From NCBI GenBank assembly GCA_032988165.1, contig JANTQF010000224.1, forward strand, positions 1 through 56,927: DNA of 56,927 nt. The letters are read 5' to 3'. This document shows positions 9,881 through 20,847 of this stretch, piece after piece; position 1 is the first letter of the stretch, and each line of letters opens with the position of its first letter. The stretch comes from Emmonsiellopsis sp. PD_33. Taxonomy: Eukaryota; Ascomycota; Eurotiomycetes; Onygenales; Ajellomycetaceae. The notes beneath the pieces were generated by a model, which saw only the letters and a list, made by a program, of their open reading frames with translations, was not told the origin of the DNA and did not search any database. The translations under genes and the position numbers were made by a program.

Positions 9881-12843
9881 TCATGCAATACCCTGCGTCT
9901 CCAACCCTTGCACGCCATTATACGAATACGGAAAGTCCACCAGCCCGTCCAGCATCCAATTCAACGGGTCGAAAACTTCATAATTCGGCTCTCCGTACCC
10001 GCCCAGCATTGGAAGACCGTTTGCGGTATTGGATGTCCCTCCCAGGCCTCCATTTCCACTACCAAGATGCGTGGATGGAGCGGGTGCAAGGCTGGGATCT
10101 GCACCTGATACGCCTGGTGTTGAGCTTGAGGTGCGGAGGTGTGCGATGGAGGAGGATGACGAGTCCGCGTTGGAATCGGGGTTAGTTGGGTTTTTGAGGA
10201 AGGCTATATAGAGGTTGTTAGGATGCAATTACATGTATGTCTAGGGATAAAAATGGGAGAGAGGATGGGTTTGGACTTACATTCTAAATTCCTCCCCTTG
10301 GCTTGGAAATCTTCTCTCCATCGCCAAACAGAATCGTACACGAGGGACATGCTCATTCGGCATCTGACCTTTAACTGCAGCGTGTCATCCATTTCTGGCT
10401 GGCTGGATGAGGAACTGAGGTGTGGAGAGACCGGTGCGCCGCCTGTCCGCCACATCTGGGCTACGACTTCCGCTAGCCGCTCGGGGAGATCATTACTCGT
10501 AACGGACATACTTCGTATGGCCCAGATGGTTCTGTTGAATAGGGCTTTCGTGTATTCCATGTCTATGTGGACCGCGAAAAAGCTTTTGCAAAGCTTTAAG
10601 AGAATGAAACCAGCGGCCAGAGTCATCTGGTATATATAGTTCGGGCTGTATGCTAGGACAGGCCCGACTGTTGTCTCGAGGTTGAGGGCTTCCTCGAGAA
10701 AGAGAGTAGTTGCGAGATAGAGAGCTAGCAGACCCTGGCGGTAGTCCTTGGCGGTGGGGTTATCGAAAAAGGCGGAAAGGCGTAGGTGGAGGCCAGCTGC
10801 GCGAAGGTAGAGATTTGTTATAGCTGCGAGGTACACAATTAGTGGACGTCTAGATATAAACCTCATAGTGGAAATGAACAACATACAATTATGTTCCTGC
10901 CTCAACTGGCTTTCTAAATCTTCGAAATCTTTCGTGAGAATCGTAATCATGATATATCTTTCATCATCGCTCGAGAGTCCGACAGGGTCTCGACGATTGC
11001 TGTAAAGACTCTTTGACACTTTGTCGCAGAACTTTTCGATATCCATTCGAGATTTAACTTCTGTAGGAAGGTTAAAGTGTTGGTCGATGGATTCAGTAGC
11101 CGACAGTGTCCAGTCAAATAACGTCTGCGAGGGTTGGCCGTAGCCAGTTGCTACCCTAATCATGGAGTTAGTTTTAGGCCCTCAGGGGTGATCGCTGAAG
11201 TAAAAAATACCTTTGAGCAACAATATTGCAAACGGCCCAAGTCTTAACCCTATCCTTCAATTCCCCCTCCCTAAACTCAACCCTAAATTTCGAAAAATCT
11301 TGTGCATGTGATGGCCTATGCAGACCAATTTGCATCGCAATCTGCATCATCATTCCGCAAAGCATGAAGGTAGGGTCTGTGGATGTGCTGCTGGTAGGGA
11401 AAGGCCACGTGCAAAGCAAGGCAAGCGCTTTCACGACATGGTAGATTTGAGGAACATCTGCCAAGGTACTCCATACCAATCTCGAAACTGGCCCGGATAA
11501 GGCGTTCAGTAACGTGGGATCGGCCTGATAGCGACGGGAGCCAACACTGATTATAGTCCAAAATAAGAGTGGAGAGGTTGTATAGTACTCTTCGGGCAGT
11601 TTCTCTCGCTCTAGAAAAGGCAGGAAAGGGTGATAAAATGTGAAAAATCTGACTGGGTGTTAGCATAGCTGTCTTCCTTATTTGTAAGACAGGCGGGGGT
11701 ACTGACAGGCTAAAGAGCTCTGTAACACGCTCTGGGGGTACCGATACATCTTCGAGGCGTTTCGACATGCTAAGCTGGCCGCTTGGGCTCCGTAGGAAGT
11801 TTGAAGAATCGATGCCTGATCTGAGATCAAGTAGTGACGCAACAGCCTCATGAGATCCCATATATTGGTCCCCCACAATACCCGTTGACGGCTGGTATGT
11901 GCTCCGTTGGGATGAATTGTACGGCGTGGAAATGGACGGAGACTCGGGTTTCCCTGATGGGGTTGACTGTTGCTGCTGCTGTTGTTGCTGCTGCTGCTGC
12001 TGTGCAATTTGTCTCCTTAGCTCGATGATTTCACGTTCCATCTCTGCGTTCCGACTCCGTTTCCCGATACGTTTGAAATTGGACTCGATCTTGCAGTCCA
12101 GTTTGAGGCGACGGCAACGAGAGCACGTGGTAAAAGGATCTTGTATAACATCACACCGGAGCTGGGAATGAGTTAGTATTTTCACCAACAGTTTCACAGC
12201 ATGAATATGCGAAGTATCACAAGGAACCAGACGAGGATAATGGAAGACTACCAACCTTCTGCTGCCGACACTCATTACAAGCCCTCTTCACAGGCTGCTT
12301 CCTCTTCTCATCATGGTTTTCCGCCTCTTCAATATCCTCCGTGCTTCCTGGCGAGCTATCTAACCCCGCAATGGATATATTTCGCTTCCTGACTCCACCC
12401 AGCGCGAGGGAGGTAGCAGGAGAAGGCCCAGTAGCACCACCCAGTGGTCCAAACGAACTAGTAGTGCTCCTCCTTATGGGGCTGCCAAGGGGGCTGTTAA
12501 GTTCCGCCGGTCCTGGCCTTTGTCCGGGTCCAACACCTCCCACTGGGGTGGATGATGACGACACGGCGCCAGTAACACCACCACCACTTGCAGGACCACC
12601 TATCCCCCCTGCACCTGGACCCGAACCGCCTCCGACACCGCTACCATATCCGACGCCAGCGCCAGCGGCGCCACTACCGCTGCCACTGCGTCTGCGGCCG
12701 TCGTTGAATGCCAGGGCAGCCACGCTGGGAGCCGTTTTGACTGGAGGAACCAACGCGGCGAAGAGACGAGGGGTTGAATTGGGGAGGGGTAGGGAGGTCA
12801 GGGCGCAAAGGAGGGGGCGACGAGGGGTAAAATCCGATATCAA
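9881..12843 (-). CDS. Zn2Cys6 transcription factor, Leu3/LeuB-like
   Basis: Six exons (12256-12843, 11707-12161, 11211-11648, 10887-11155, 10281-10823, 9881-10203) give 871 residues. All introns are 55-94 nt with GT-AG ends; the last has a CTAAC branch site. The binuclear cluster is split by intron 1: CNECRQQK in exon 1 and LRCD, then CSRCRRLKLDC, in exon 2. It is followed by a basic linker (FKRIGKRSRN) and a short coiled coil interrupted by a polyglutamine run. The middle region (FFTFYHPFLPFLEREKLPEE, GLHRPSHAQDFSKFRVEFRE, VCNIVAQRVATGYGQP) is a fungal-specific transcription factor domain. The Zn cluster and linker resemble Leu3/LeuB, activators of branched-chain amino acid genes; this is family-level recall, not a search. 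The first 180 or so residues are Gly/Ser-rich and the start ATG is the only Met of exon 1. The protein should be nuclear. Confidence 0.8.
11966..12002 (-). repeat. CAG-type trinucleotide repeat coding polyglutamine
   Basis: On the minus strand this stretch reads as consecutive CAG/CAA codons within exon 2 of the Zn2Cys6 factor. It encodes about a dozen glutamines just after the coiled-coil linker. Mixed CAG and CAA codons should make it somewhat less slippery than a pure CAG tract. Length variation between strains is likely. Confidence 0.8.
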
Positions 12844-13431
12844 AAAATTATATAGGCGCGGCAGCTAGCCCCGTTGGCGCAGATAGCCTTTCTCAGGAAC
12901 GGGGTCAAGCTAAGCTCAGCCGGCACCTAGAATCCAATTGCCCAATGCCCAGTAGCCAGCCGGGAGGGGCGCGGCGTATGGTGAACTACTGGCTGGTCAG
13001 GGTCAGAGAACGGTCGGGGGCGTTTGGTTGACCCTACAGCAGGCTTCGGCAGGCCGAGGACGATCACGCTCCACGCAACGGGCGGTTCGGCGGCCGACAC
13101 ACGCGGACAGCTGTACTACTCGACCGTTTCTGATAGATCAAGAGGCTTAGCGACTTTTGCAGCTGCTTCAAGCTGCCGGTTGGCGGGGTTGGTGCAAAAG
13201 GATTGACTCGTTTTTGTCCGATGTCGGGCGGTGGGATTGCGCAAAATGGAGGAGGACAAAGGTCATGTGACCGGTGCTGTGTCATGTGACACCGCGGGGC
13301 AGCGATGCTGAGTCAGCCGTCTTTTGTCACTGCAGCCACAGCCCAATATCAGGCCAAAATATCAATGCCATCACCCCTATTAAACAATCCAACAATGGCC
13401 TCTCAGCTCAGGAAGAAACCATAGAGAAGAA
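12844..13431. other. Divergent intergenic region
   Basis: This is probably the promoter region of the minus-strand Zn2Cys6 gene and of the small plus-strand ORF at 13432. It includes GTCATGTGAC-like sequence near 13261-13290 (CATGTGAC occurs twice) and no credible coding sequence. Confidence 0.45.
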
Positions 13432-13740
13432 ATGTCAGCCACCTCCAAAACCCGCGACCGCCCCATCCTCCCCAAACAACCCCTCTCCAAGCCAAATCCC
13501 GTCATACTATCAAACTCCTCTGCACGCCCCGCAGACTTGCAGTTAAAGTCTACTGCTACCACTACCACAATACGCCCTGCTAGCGATAACTCCATTGAGA
13601 GCGGGAGTGCTAAAGGCAAATTGCAGGAGGGGGAAGAGGAAGAAGTGCCAGTCATCGAATTCGACTCTTCTCGGGCTCCGCAACCATTCCTAGAGGGCGA
13701 GGAGGTATTAGAGAGGATGAAGGAGGTTAGAGGGGGGTGA
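13432..13740 (+). CDS. Small hypothetical acidic protein
   Basis: A 102-residue frame starts at ATG 13432. The N-terminal half is Ser/Thr/Pro-rich and basic (KTRDRPILPKQPLSKPNP). The C-terminal half is acidic (EGEEEEVPVIEFDSSRAP) and ends in a short charged helix-like segment. There is no signal peptide, membrane segment or known domain. The clean switch from basic to acidic composition and the position divergent from the Zn2Cys6 gene favour a real gene. GT dinucleotides near the stop leave open a further exon. Function unknown. Confidence 0.45.
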   Translation: MSATSKTRDRPILPKQPLSKPNPVILSNSSARPADLQLKSTATTTTIRPASDNSIESGSAKGKLQEGEEEEVPVIEFDSSRAPQPFLEGEEVLERMKEVRGG

Positions 13741-14979
13741 GGAGGGATGGGGTGGCCTGGTGGCTGGTGAGAGACGTGTTCTAGGAATTGAGGGCTGCAA
13801 GCGGACTGAGGGATGGTTGTAATTTTTTGCTTGACTCTCTCTTCAGGCGCCTGGTTGGTTGCCGCGTGCTGTTTCCGAAAGGGGTGGATGTAGGTACGAT
13901 GATGATGGTAGATAGCGTGATGGGATATCTGGCAAAGTGTCCCTGATATGAGCTTTTTTATGTATACTATATTGCAGCTCGTTGAATTCGTGGGTCTGTT
14001 ATGTACTCGGGAGTTCTAATTTGGTGCGATGCAACAAGACCTGGGTATCATATCTTCAAGGCACGATCTGGAATGGGGGCGATAAACTAAAAATCCATAT
14101 ATTAAGGTAAATAGCGTTTAATAGATTTTCTCGCTTGATTTAATATACACAATGTAAGACGAGGAAAAAAAAGTGAGACGGGGTATGGGGAGAAAATGTC
14201 TTAATCAGCAACCAGTGCAATTGTTAACAGCAATGAAAAAGGGGACAGATGCCGGAAATCAATCAAATGATAATCGAAAAGGTGGAGGTAAAGCAGTCAA
14301 AAAGGGGAGGAACATAATAACCCAACATGGAAAACGCAAACAAACCCCGCATAACTCCACGCCTCCCGCTCAGATCTCATGAGCCGTTGCATCGTGCTTC
14401 GAATATCATCCTTTTTTTTGTTCACCCTTTCTTTATTCATCGAGTCCAGATGAGAGCGTGATAGAAGTATCTATGTCTTTGCTGTTGTGCTGCAGTAGCA
14501 GCGTAGGTTTAGCTCGTCAATCATAAGTCAGATGGATGACTCCCCCATTAGAATTCCACTTGCCCTGAGAAGGAATGAAAACACAGAAATTTGAAGAATG
14601 CTGCATGTAGGGAGAAAATGGCAATCAGAAGTCAATGTGAGAAATGCTAACAAGCAGTAGGCCAAAGAAAAAGGATGAAAACAACAATAGTTCGCTAAAT
14701 AAATCATTCTTTAGATTCCGCGAAAACAGAAACGGCGTATCTCATAAATCATCGTCATCTCATATATATCATGTTGCGTGATAAATGCCTTCGTTCACGC
14801 GCATATCGATCGTCTTCGCATAACCCGCTAGAAAACAGTTTAGCAAAAAAAGAAAAAGAAAAAAAGCAACAACAAGCATAGATATCGACCGAAATAAAAA
14901 ATCTCCTGTTTGTACACGCGAAGTCCAGCTCCTCGGGATTGGGAAATTGGTATCAGCCGTCTTCATCTGTGGAGCAAAG
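13741..14979. other. Intergenic region, no gene recognised
   Basis: AT-rich 3' flank of the small ORF and 3' flank of the minus-strand 919-residue gene. The A-rich stretch at 14160-14350 has an open frame without recognisable features. Nothing else stands out. Confidence 0.5.
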
Positions 14980-17739
14980 TCAACGGCCGTCAGGAACCAT
15001 AGTAGCAGTGTTGTTGACTAGGACCCTCCCTCCAATACTTTTCCTCAACTTATCTCTCCGCGCTTCAAGTTTCTCTTCCGCTCTCTGGCGTCGTATGCGG
15101 GCAACCCACTCTTGCAACTGACGGAATGAGCGTATGGGCGCATGGAAGGAGCCTAGTCTGGTTTGGGCGTATTGTCGACCACGGCGAGCGGAGCGTACCA
15201 CTCGGTTAGTCTGCAAGCCAGTTTTCCACTGCGCAGGTAGCTCTTGGTTGCCATAGTTTCGGCCCGCATTTCGATGTCGAGATCGATGCGACAGTCTCCG
15301 AATAACTGAGAGTGGACCCGCAAGAATGATGCGTTTTTGTGGTATACCTAGAGAATTTCCAACATACACGCCATCACCCCTGGTTCCAAGCGGAGAGCCG
15401 AAGCGAGGGTTGCCTTCACCCTCAGCATCAGAATCCACAACCCCTTCCCAGAATGGCCGTGGCAGCCAGAATCGGTGCAATTCGTTATCCATAGGCCTAA
15501 CGGCTTTAGGGTTCCGCACGTGATGAATTGGATACGGAGTCGCATAGGTTTCCGATTGTCTTCGGGAACTAAATGCGCGTCGAACAGAGCTAAGTCGGCG
15601 AACACGGTTGCTGTTGCCATCCGAATTACTTCGGTCAAGGGTTGGAGGTCGTTTGGGCTCGTTTGAAGCAGTAGCCGGAATGGCTTTGACAGCTGGAGGC
15701 TTCGGGGGTGCACGAGGATTTCGGAGCGGGGAGTCGACATCAGCTAGCTCAGCCTGGGCTGGCATGACGGGCGTCTGGGGTTGAGCAATATTCATTTCCA
15801 TATCAGCTGGATAGGTACGAAGCTCCTGAACAGCTTTCGACTCGGCCAGGGGATACTGCTCCACAACTAAAAGGGACCTGTTGTTATGGAAGAAGAACGG
15901 TACAGCTCTTGCCTCATGAATCTCAACAGGTCCGGGCGACAAGGATTGAATAGAAGGTTGGAAGGGAGTTAGCCGCAAGGAAGGGGAGATCAACGGGCCA
16001 TTTTCATCGTTAGAGTGCTCAAGAGTATTGGGCTTCGTCGTCGCGTACTGGGTTACAGGCTCCAGGGCAGGGGCAATGACGAGCGTAGGCTGCTTTCTAA
16101 CTGTTGTCTCTGCAGGCTCTTGATTGCGTCCGCGCGGTTGAAGGGGTGGAACGGCAGACAGCTGCTGATTATGGCGTAAGCTTTCCGACGTAAGGGAGGC
16201 AGCCCTAGAGTGGTTTCGGCTTGTCGGTGCGGATAATGAGGAACTTCTCTGTGGGATGATTGGTCCAGAGTTATAGCTCCTTCGATTTGCGTCTTTCGAA
16301 CTCGTTGAAGGTAAAGATTCTGATAACGTACGTCGCTTCCGCCGGGGTATATCGAACGATCCAATTCCGCTGTCTGGAGCAGTGGTTGGCCGACGACTCA
16401 AGCTAAGGGAGCGGGTCTGTGAATGGTTTCTACTCCCAGGGTTTGAAGATTTCAAGGATGATCGACGTTGAGGAATTACCACAACTGGAATAACATCTTG
16501 TTTCGGCTTTGGTCGTGTAGATACCACACTCGTGGGCAGAGATATATCAGACGAGACACTCCGTCGATTTTCGTTGGTAATCCGTGCAGACTTCCGGAGT
16601 AGGCGACGCTGCTGATCCGCGTTAGACGACGCTAAATCGTCACTGTATGATTTGGGAATCGGTGAACTTGCGGAGCGAAGGGATGAATTCTTTTCTGTAT
16701 GTCGCAGTGCGGGTTTCTTTCGGGGGGGTGAATCTATTACCATGGCTTCCACGGTCGATGTTGTTGATATTCCTGAAAGACGCCAAGCGTGAATCCGTTC
16801 GCTCATATCAAGCTGGTCTTCTCCCGAAATCCATCCTATGTCTTCCCCGAACTTCTCAACGGAGGATGTACGGGGAGCCTTGTGTGAAGCCCGAACTTTT
16901 TCCTTTAAACTCTTCTCACGGTTCAGCGAAGATTTAGGTGTATCCTGCGAATCGGAAGGACTGTGGTTTTGAGAGAATGGATCATGCTCGTCGAGGATTG
17001 GTCGACGCCTGTGTTTCTTTTTTTGAAATCTGGCAACAGTTTCTCTTTCTGGATTGGACCACTGGCAGTCAAAGGTGTCAAACGTGGATGCATCTGTCTG
17101 GGTAACAAGGGTTCGACTCGCAGCGGCCACATCTCTCGGTGGAGACGAACTTGGTGGGGGCTCAGGGTCGCTAGACGAGGTATTCGTGCGTAACGGATGC
17201 GGTAGCTTGTGTCTGGCTGGCCGTAACGACGGTGTCCCTGACGCATTCAACTTTTCTGGTTCGTCCTCCGAAGATAAAGCTTCCCGGGCAGTTGTAAACG
17301 ACTCAGCCCGTGAGGACATAGACGGTTGTTGTTGGGTAAGGCCTTCTCGTTTCCTAAATTGGGAAATCACTCGTGGCGGTGTGATGTCTGGTGTTGGAGG
17401 GCTCAACTGGTGCGTTGGGGTGGCGCTCCCAGTTGTCCCTGGAGCAAACTCAGCAGATACCTCACGTGAAATAGCATGCTTGGATTTCCTGGACGGTTCT
17501 AACGGGGCGGCAGGAGGGGTCAAGGGAAGAGCTGGCGCAGTAGGGTAGGCAGATCTGTTTGAAGAAAGCGTGTCATCTGGGCCCGGGCTGGGGGATGGGG
17601 CCAACGAAATTGAATCGTGCGTTGGTAGTATGTCTCGTTTGCGTGGTAGGGCTTTATGGGCTTTCAAACGCGGAACGTCTGCATGCGATGTCATCAAGCG
17701 GTTGTCTGGAGCATTCGCTGCTGCCGGCATAGTGGCCAA
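14980..17739 (-). CDS. Large disordered conserved-looking hypothetical protein
   Basis: A single exon of 919 residues. I do not recognise the family. Residues 1 to about 680 are Ser/Pro/Arg-rich and look disordered, with many RRxS-type sites (RRRSSL, SRRPTTAP) that could be phosphorylated by basophilic kinases. Around residues 745-800 there is more ordered sequence (MDNELHRFWLPRPFWEG, then GDGVYVGNSLGIPQKRIILA). The last 100 residues are strongly basic with a helical segment (QEWVARIRRQRAEEKLEARR). There is no signal peptide or membrane segment. The absence of stops over 2.7 kb together with this organised C-terminal part supports a real gene. The start is the first ATG of the frame. A nuclear or cortical scaffold role would be speculation. 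Confidence 0.75.
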   Translation of the reverse strand: MATMPAAANAPDNRLMTSHADVPRLKAHKALPRKRDILPTHDSISLAPSPSPGPDDTLSSNRSAYPTAPALPLTPPAAPLEPSRKSKHAISREVSAEFAPGTTGSATPTHQLSPPTPDITPPRVISQFRKREGLTQQQPSMSSRAESFTTAREALSSEDEPEKLNASGTPSLRPARHKLPHPLRTNTSSSDPEPPPSSSPPRDVAAASRTLVTQTDASTFDTFDCQWSNPERETVARFQKKKHRRRPILDEHDPFSQNHSPSDSQDTPKSSLNREKSLKEKVRASHKAPRTSSVEKFGEDIGWISGEDQLDMSERIHAWRLSGISTTSTVEAMVIDSPPRKKPALRHTEKNSSLRSASSPIPKSYSDDLASSNADQQRRLLRKSARITNENRRSVSSDISLPTSVVSTRPKPKQDVIPVVVIPQRRSSLKSSNPGSRNHSQTRSLSLSRRPTTAPDSGIGSFDIPRRKRRTLSESLPSTSSKDANRRSYNSGPIIPQRSSSLSAPTSRNHSRAASLTSESLRHNQQLSAVPPLQPRGRNQEPAETTVRKQPTLVIAPALEPVTQYATTKPNTLEHSNDENGPLISPSLRLTPFQPSIQSLSPGPVEIHEARAVPFFFHNNRSLLVVEQYPLAESKAVQELRTYPADMEMNIAQPQTPVMPAQAELADVDSPLRNPRAPPKPPAVKAIPATASNEPKRPPTLDRSNSDGNSNRVRRLSSVRRAFSSRRQSETYATPYPIHHVRNPKAVRPMDNELHRFWLPRPFWEGVVDSDAEGEGNPRFGSPLGTRGDGVYVGNSLGIPQKRIILAGPLSVIRRLSHRSRHRNAGRNYGNQELPAQWKTGLQTNRVVRSARRGRQYAQTRLGSFHAPIRSFRQLQEWVARIRRQRAEEKLEARRDKLRKSIGGRVLVNNTATMVPDGR

Positions 17740-19523
17740 AGCCGGTGGCAGGCTAGATGGTGTGGTGTTAAAAGGGTCTTATAGGATGAAGATGCCCAGC
17801 TATAAGAAGTCTGTACATTCAAGACCCTTTGTTCCCGGGCTAACTCATCGCATTCGGTATTTAAGTGTTGCGCGCAGTCGCATATGGTGGTCGCATAACG
17901 GATAACTAGGCGGTTAAGCACCTTGGAATGTTGATAGATTCTGCGAGCGTAGTTATATCCGAGTGAGGGTTGGTCGAAGTGGAAGCCAGGCCGAAGCGGA
18001 GAACTCGACGAAATGACTCCAGGTCGAGGAAACGCGGTAACGACTATGTAGTTGCCACAGATTCCACCGCGGTATCTATCCTCGATGGCCCACGACTATG
18101 ACGAACTAAAATATCGGGAGACTCGAAGAAATGAGCGGAATTTCGAAGACGTGAAGGAAGCTGTCGGTAGCGCACGCAGACCAACCAACTTGATGTGACC
18201 GTGGCGGTTGGCGGGGAGCTATTTCGATGCGGCAACACACGCAAAGCCAGGAACAGACGAGTGGGAGATTGCACGCTGCTGTGGGTTATGTTATCGTAAC
18301 GATATTGGTCGTGATCGTGAAGGGAGATTTGGCGGAGCGCAACGAATGGGACGAGCCCGGCGACAGAGAGCGGGAAACAGGGCAGCAATTCGACCAGACG
18401 AGACGAAGAGTCTGGACTAGCAGGGCGCTAGACGAGAGAGACAGTGGCCAGCAACATCCAAGCCTGATCGCAGGGGGCGGAGGGCGTCTGGTGTGAGATG
18501 TGATGGGGAGTGGTGGCAGAGGACAAATAGGAGGATGGAGAGGGGAAGTCGAGAAGAGACGACGACGGACTAAGAATATTTAGCGACAAAAGAACAGCCG
18601 GATGCAATATTCAAACCAGCAAGGATGTCAGCACCATGTCCGGCAAATCATGGCGAGAGTTGGGGTTTAAACAAATGAACGAAGCCGTGGACAAAGAGAA
18701 GCAGGGCGGAAGATGCGGTCAAAACAGCCTGTATAAAATATCCAAATATTGTTCTCGAAGCTTTTAGCCCCCCAGTCCCCCTGAACCGGCCCCAACCTGT
18801 CTCAAGTCTGTTCCAGGTACACTCCCTGCTGTCGATGGCTGGAAACTCTATCTCACCCGGTTTCCCTGGTTCGGTTTACCTCGAGGATGCTGGTGTTTTA
18901 AATAGCAACAGGCTGGCGATGCGGAGACGGCATTTATATCCATCGACCTGGATGGCCTACACCCGGCCTTGCCCACCACCTTAAACCGAGAAACCTACTC
19001 GTGAATCAGCTACCGTGGCCTTGGGAAGGACTTGACCATTCGGCCTGGACTCAGTTCCTGGAATTAGGGGCTGTGTGTCGTGGAATCTGAATCTGCCTGC
19101 TGGTGCTACATACAATCTTGTCAGTCTGCCGCAGTCTGTGTGGTCCTCTCTGCGCTGTGATACCACACCCGCTGCTATGGCTATACAAGCCGGTCTGAAA
19201 CCGGATGCATCATTTCGCTGCTTATATCTCTCGTGCCCAATAAAGCACTATATCAAGTCGCCATTCCCATGGATCTTCCAACGTGGACTGCAAATTCGAA
19301 ATCCAATTATACCCCCCTCGACATCTTTTGCACTCCCCAAAGCACGATTTCTCCTGCAGATTCCCAAAGGCGAAGACATTCTTCAAAAGCTTTACCGCGG
19401 GTCATGTAACATAGCCGTCCAGCCGTGGAGGACAGTCAAAGGCCAATTCATGCCCTATCTCGATCCGTACTCTTTGCTATTTAACTTATGCAAGCCAAGG
19501 CCATTCACCAGCTTAATATCAAG

Positions 19524-19554
19524 AACCCCGCCTTTTCGAAGCCCAGGCGGGGTT
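19524..19554 (+). other. Perfect GC-rich hairpin followed by T-rich tail
   Basis: AACCCCGCCT (19524-19533) and AGGCGGGGTT (19545-19554) are exact inverted repeats separated by an 11-base loop. The downstream arm runs into TTATTT. The form is that of a bacterial intrinsic terminator, but it lies in a fungal intergenic region, so I make no functional claim. Confidence 0.7.
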
Positions 19555-20782
19555 TTATTTGCGGAGCGAAGCGAAGCAATATTTATGTTGGCTTAATCCC
19601 TGCTAATTGTGGATCCCCTGTCCCGATTGGGAGTCTTGGCGAAATAGCATGGTCTAATTGGTGTGAACTTGAACCGATGTCACATGATCTAAGCGAAGCG
19701 CAATCCGCCTTTCCTTTTGCGGCCTAGCGCCACTTCCCGCGGACCTCGCGGTCTGCAATGCCTTTGAACACTGAGAGGCTCGTGGGCAAGCGGTATTTTA
19801 TGCCTATCCCTCATCGATAGAGCTGTCAAAATGTCAATCGCCTCTTTCCGTCATACCTATCGGAAGAAGATGGTGGCCGAATAAGAGGTCGGTGGGAGGC
19901 AATGGCTCCTACTATTCGATAGAGAATTTTGAAGTCAATCTAACAAAACCAGTTTCGTGCCCAGTGGTGCTACATTTTCGTCCTCCGAGGGAGACGATAT
20001 AGAAGAGTTTCAATTGGACAGTTGGATAAGTCGGTTTCTGACACGCACACCTCATCTATTTAACACCTCTACCAGGCGGAAAGACTAGAAATATCGTCGC
20101 GTTTATCAATCGGAAAACCTTCTCCCCAACCATCAAGGACGGGTTCTCAGACCAGAACCCATGACTGAGGTACCATGCTGCCAGAGAAATATCCACTGGA
20201 AACAAGAAATCCACCCTGACATGCCATGACATGGCATCCCGTCGCTCGGAGCCACCGATCTACACTACTAAACACCCTCCTCAACTCTTTCCGCTCCCGC
20301 CTTCATCCGCAATGTCAGAATCATTACCAATATCTGAGGCTGACCACCCACCTACCATCTAGCCAACGATTCTGTCATTCGTCGGAGGGAAGCCAAGCAA
20401 GCCCCGTCATATATTTGCCTGGCATAGTGGCTGAAGATGTACGTTGTCGTCATGGTGAGCGAAGAAAAGAGGTGAGTAAATTCCGGGCCTAGACAGCTTC
20501 ACAATAATATGGGGATAGAAGCGATTTCAGCTGACCCTATTGAAATCAATCTAAATATGTCAATCGTCCTACCCTTCAGCAGATTCTCCATAAAGGTTGT
20601 TGAACGTGAGCCAGCCTCCCCCCCCCCCCCAATCTCTTGCCCGCCCTCTCTCTTTCTCCAGCTTGCCTGAGTTTCATAGCATCATAGCATTTTAAACTCC
20701 ACACACCACCCTTGCTTGCCATAGAAACTACCTATCTATCTACTCGCTTACCTAGCTATTTCGACCCGGATAACCACACCTC

Positions 20783-20847
20783 CCGCATCCGCATCCGCAT
20801 CCGCATCCGCATCCGCATCCGCATCCGCATCCGCATCCGCATCCGCA
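20783..20847 (+). repeat. CCGCAT hexanucleotide tandem repeat
   Basis: Ten complete CCGCAT units followed by a partial CCGCA, with no visible interruption. It is a perfect microsatellite in non-coding DNA about 2 kb upstream of the kinase gene. Perfect identity between units suggests recent expansion and likely length polymorphism. Confidence 0.9.

Noticed and set aside
19075..19596. 173-codon frame in the 5-kb gap
   Set aside because: No recognisable domain, and it overlaps the terminator-like hairpin; probably chance.
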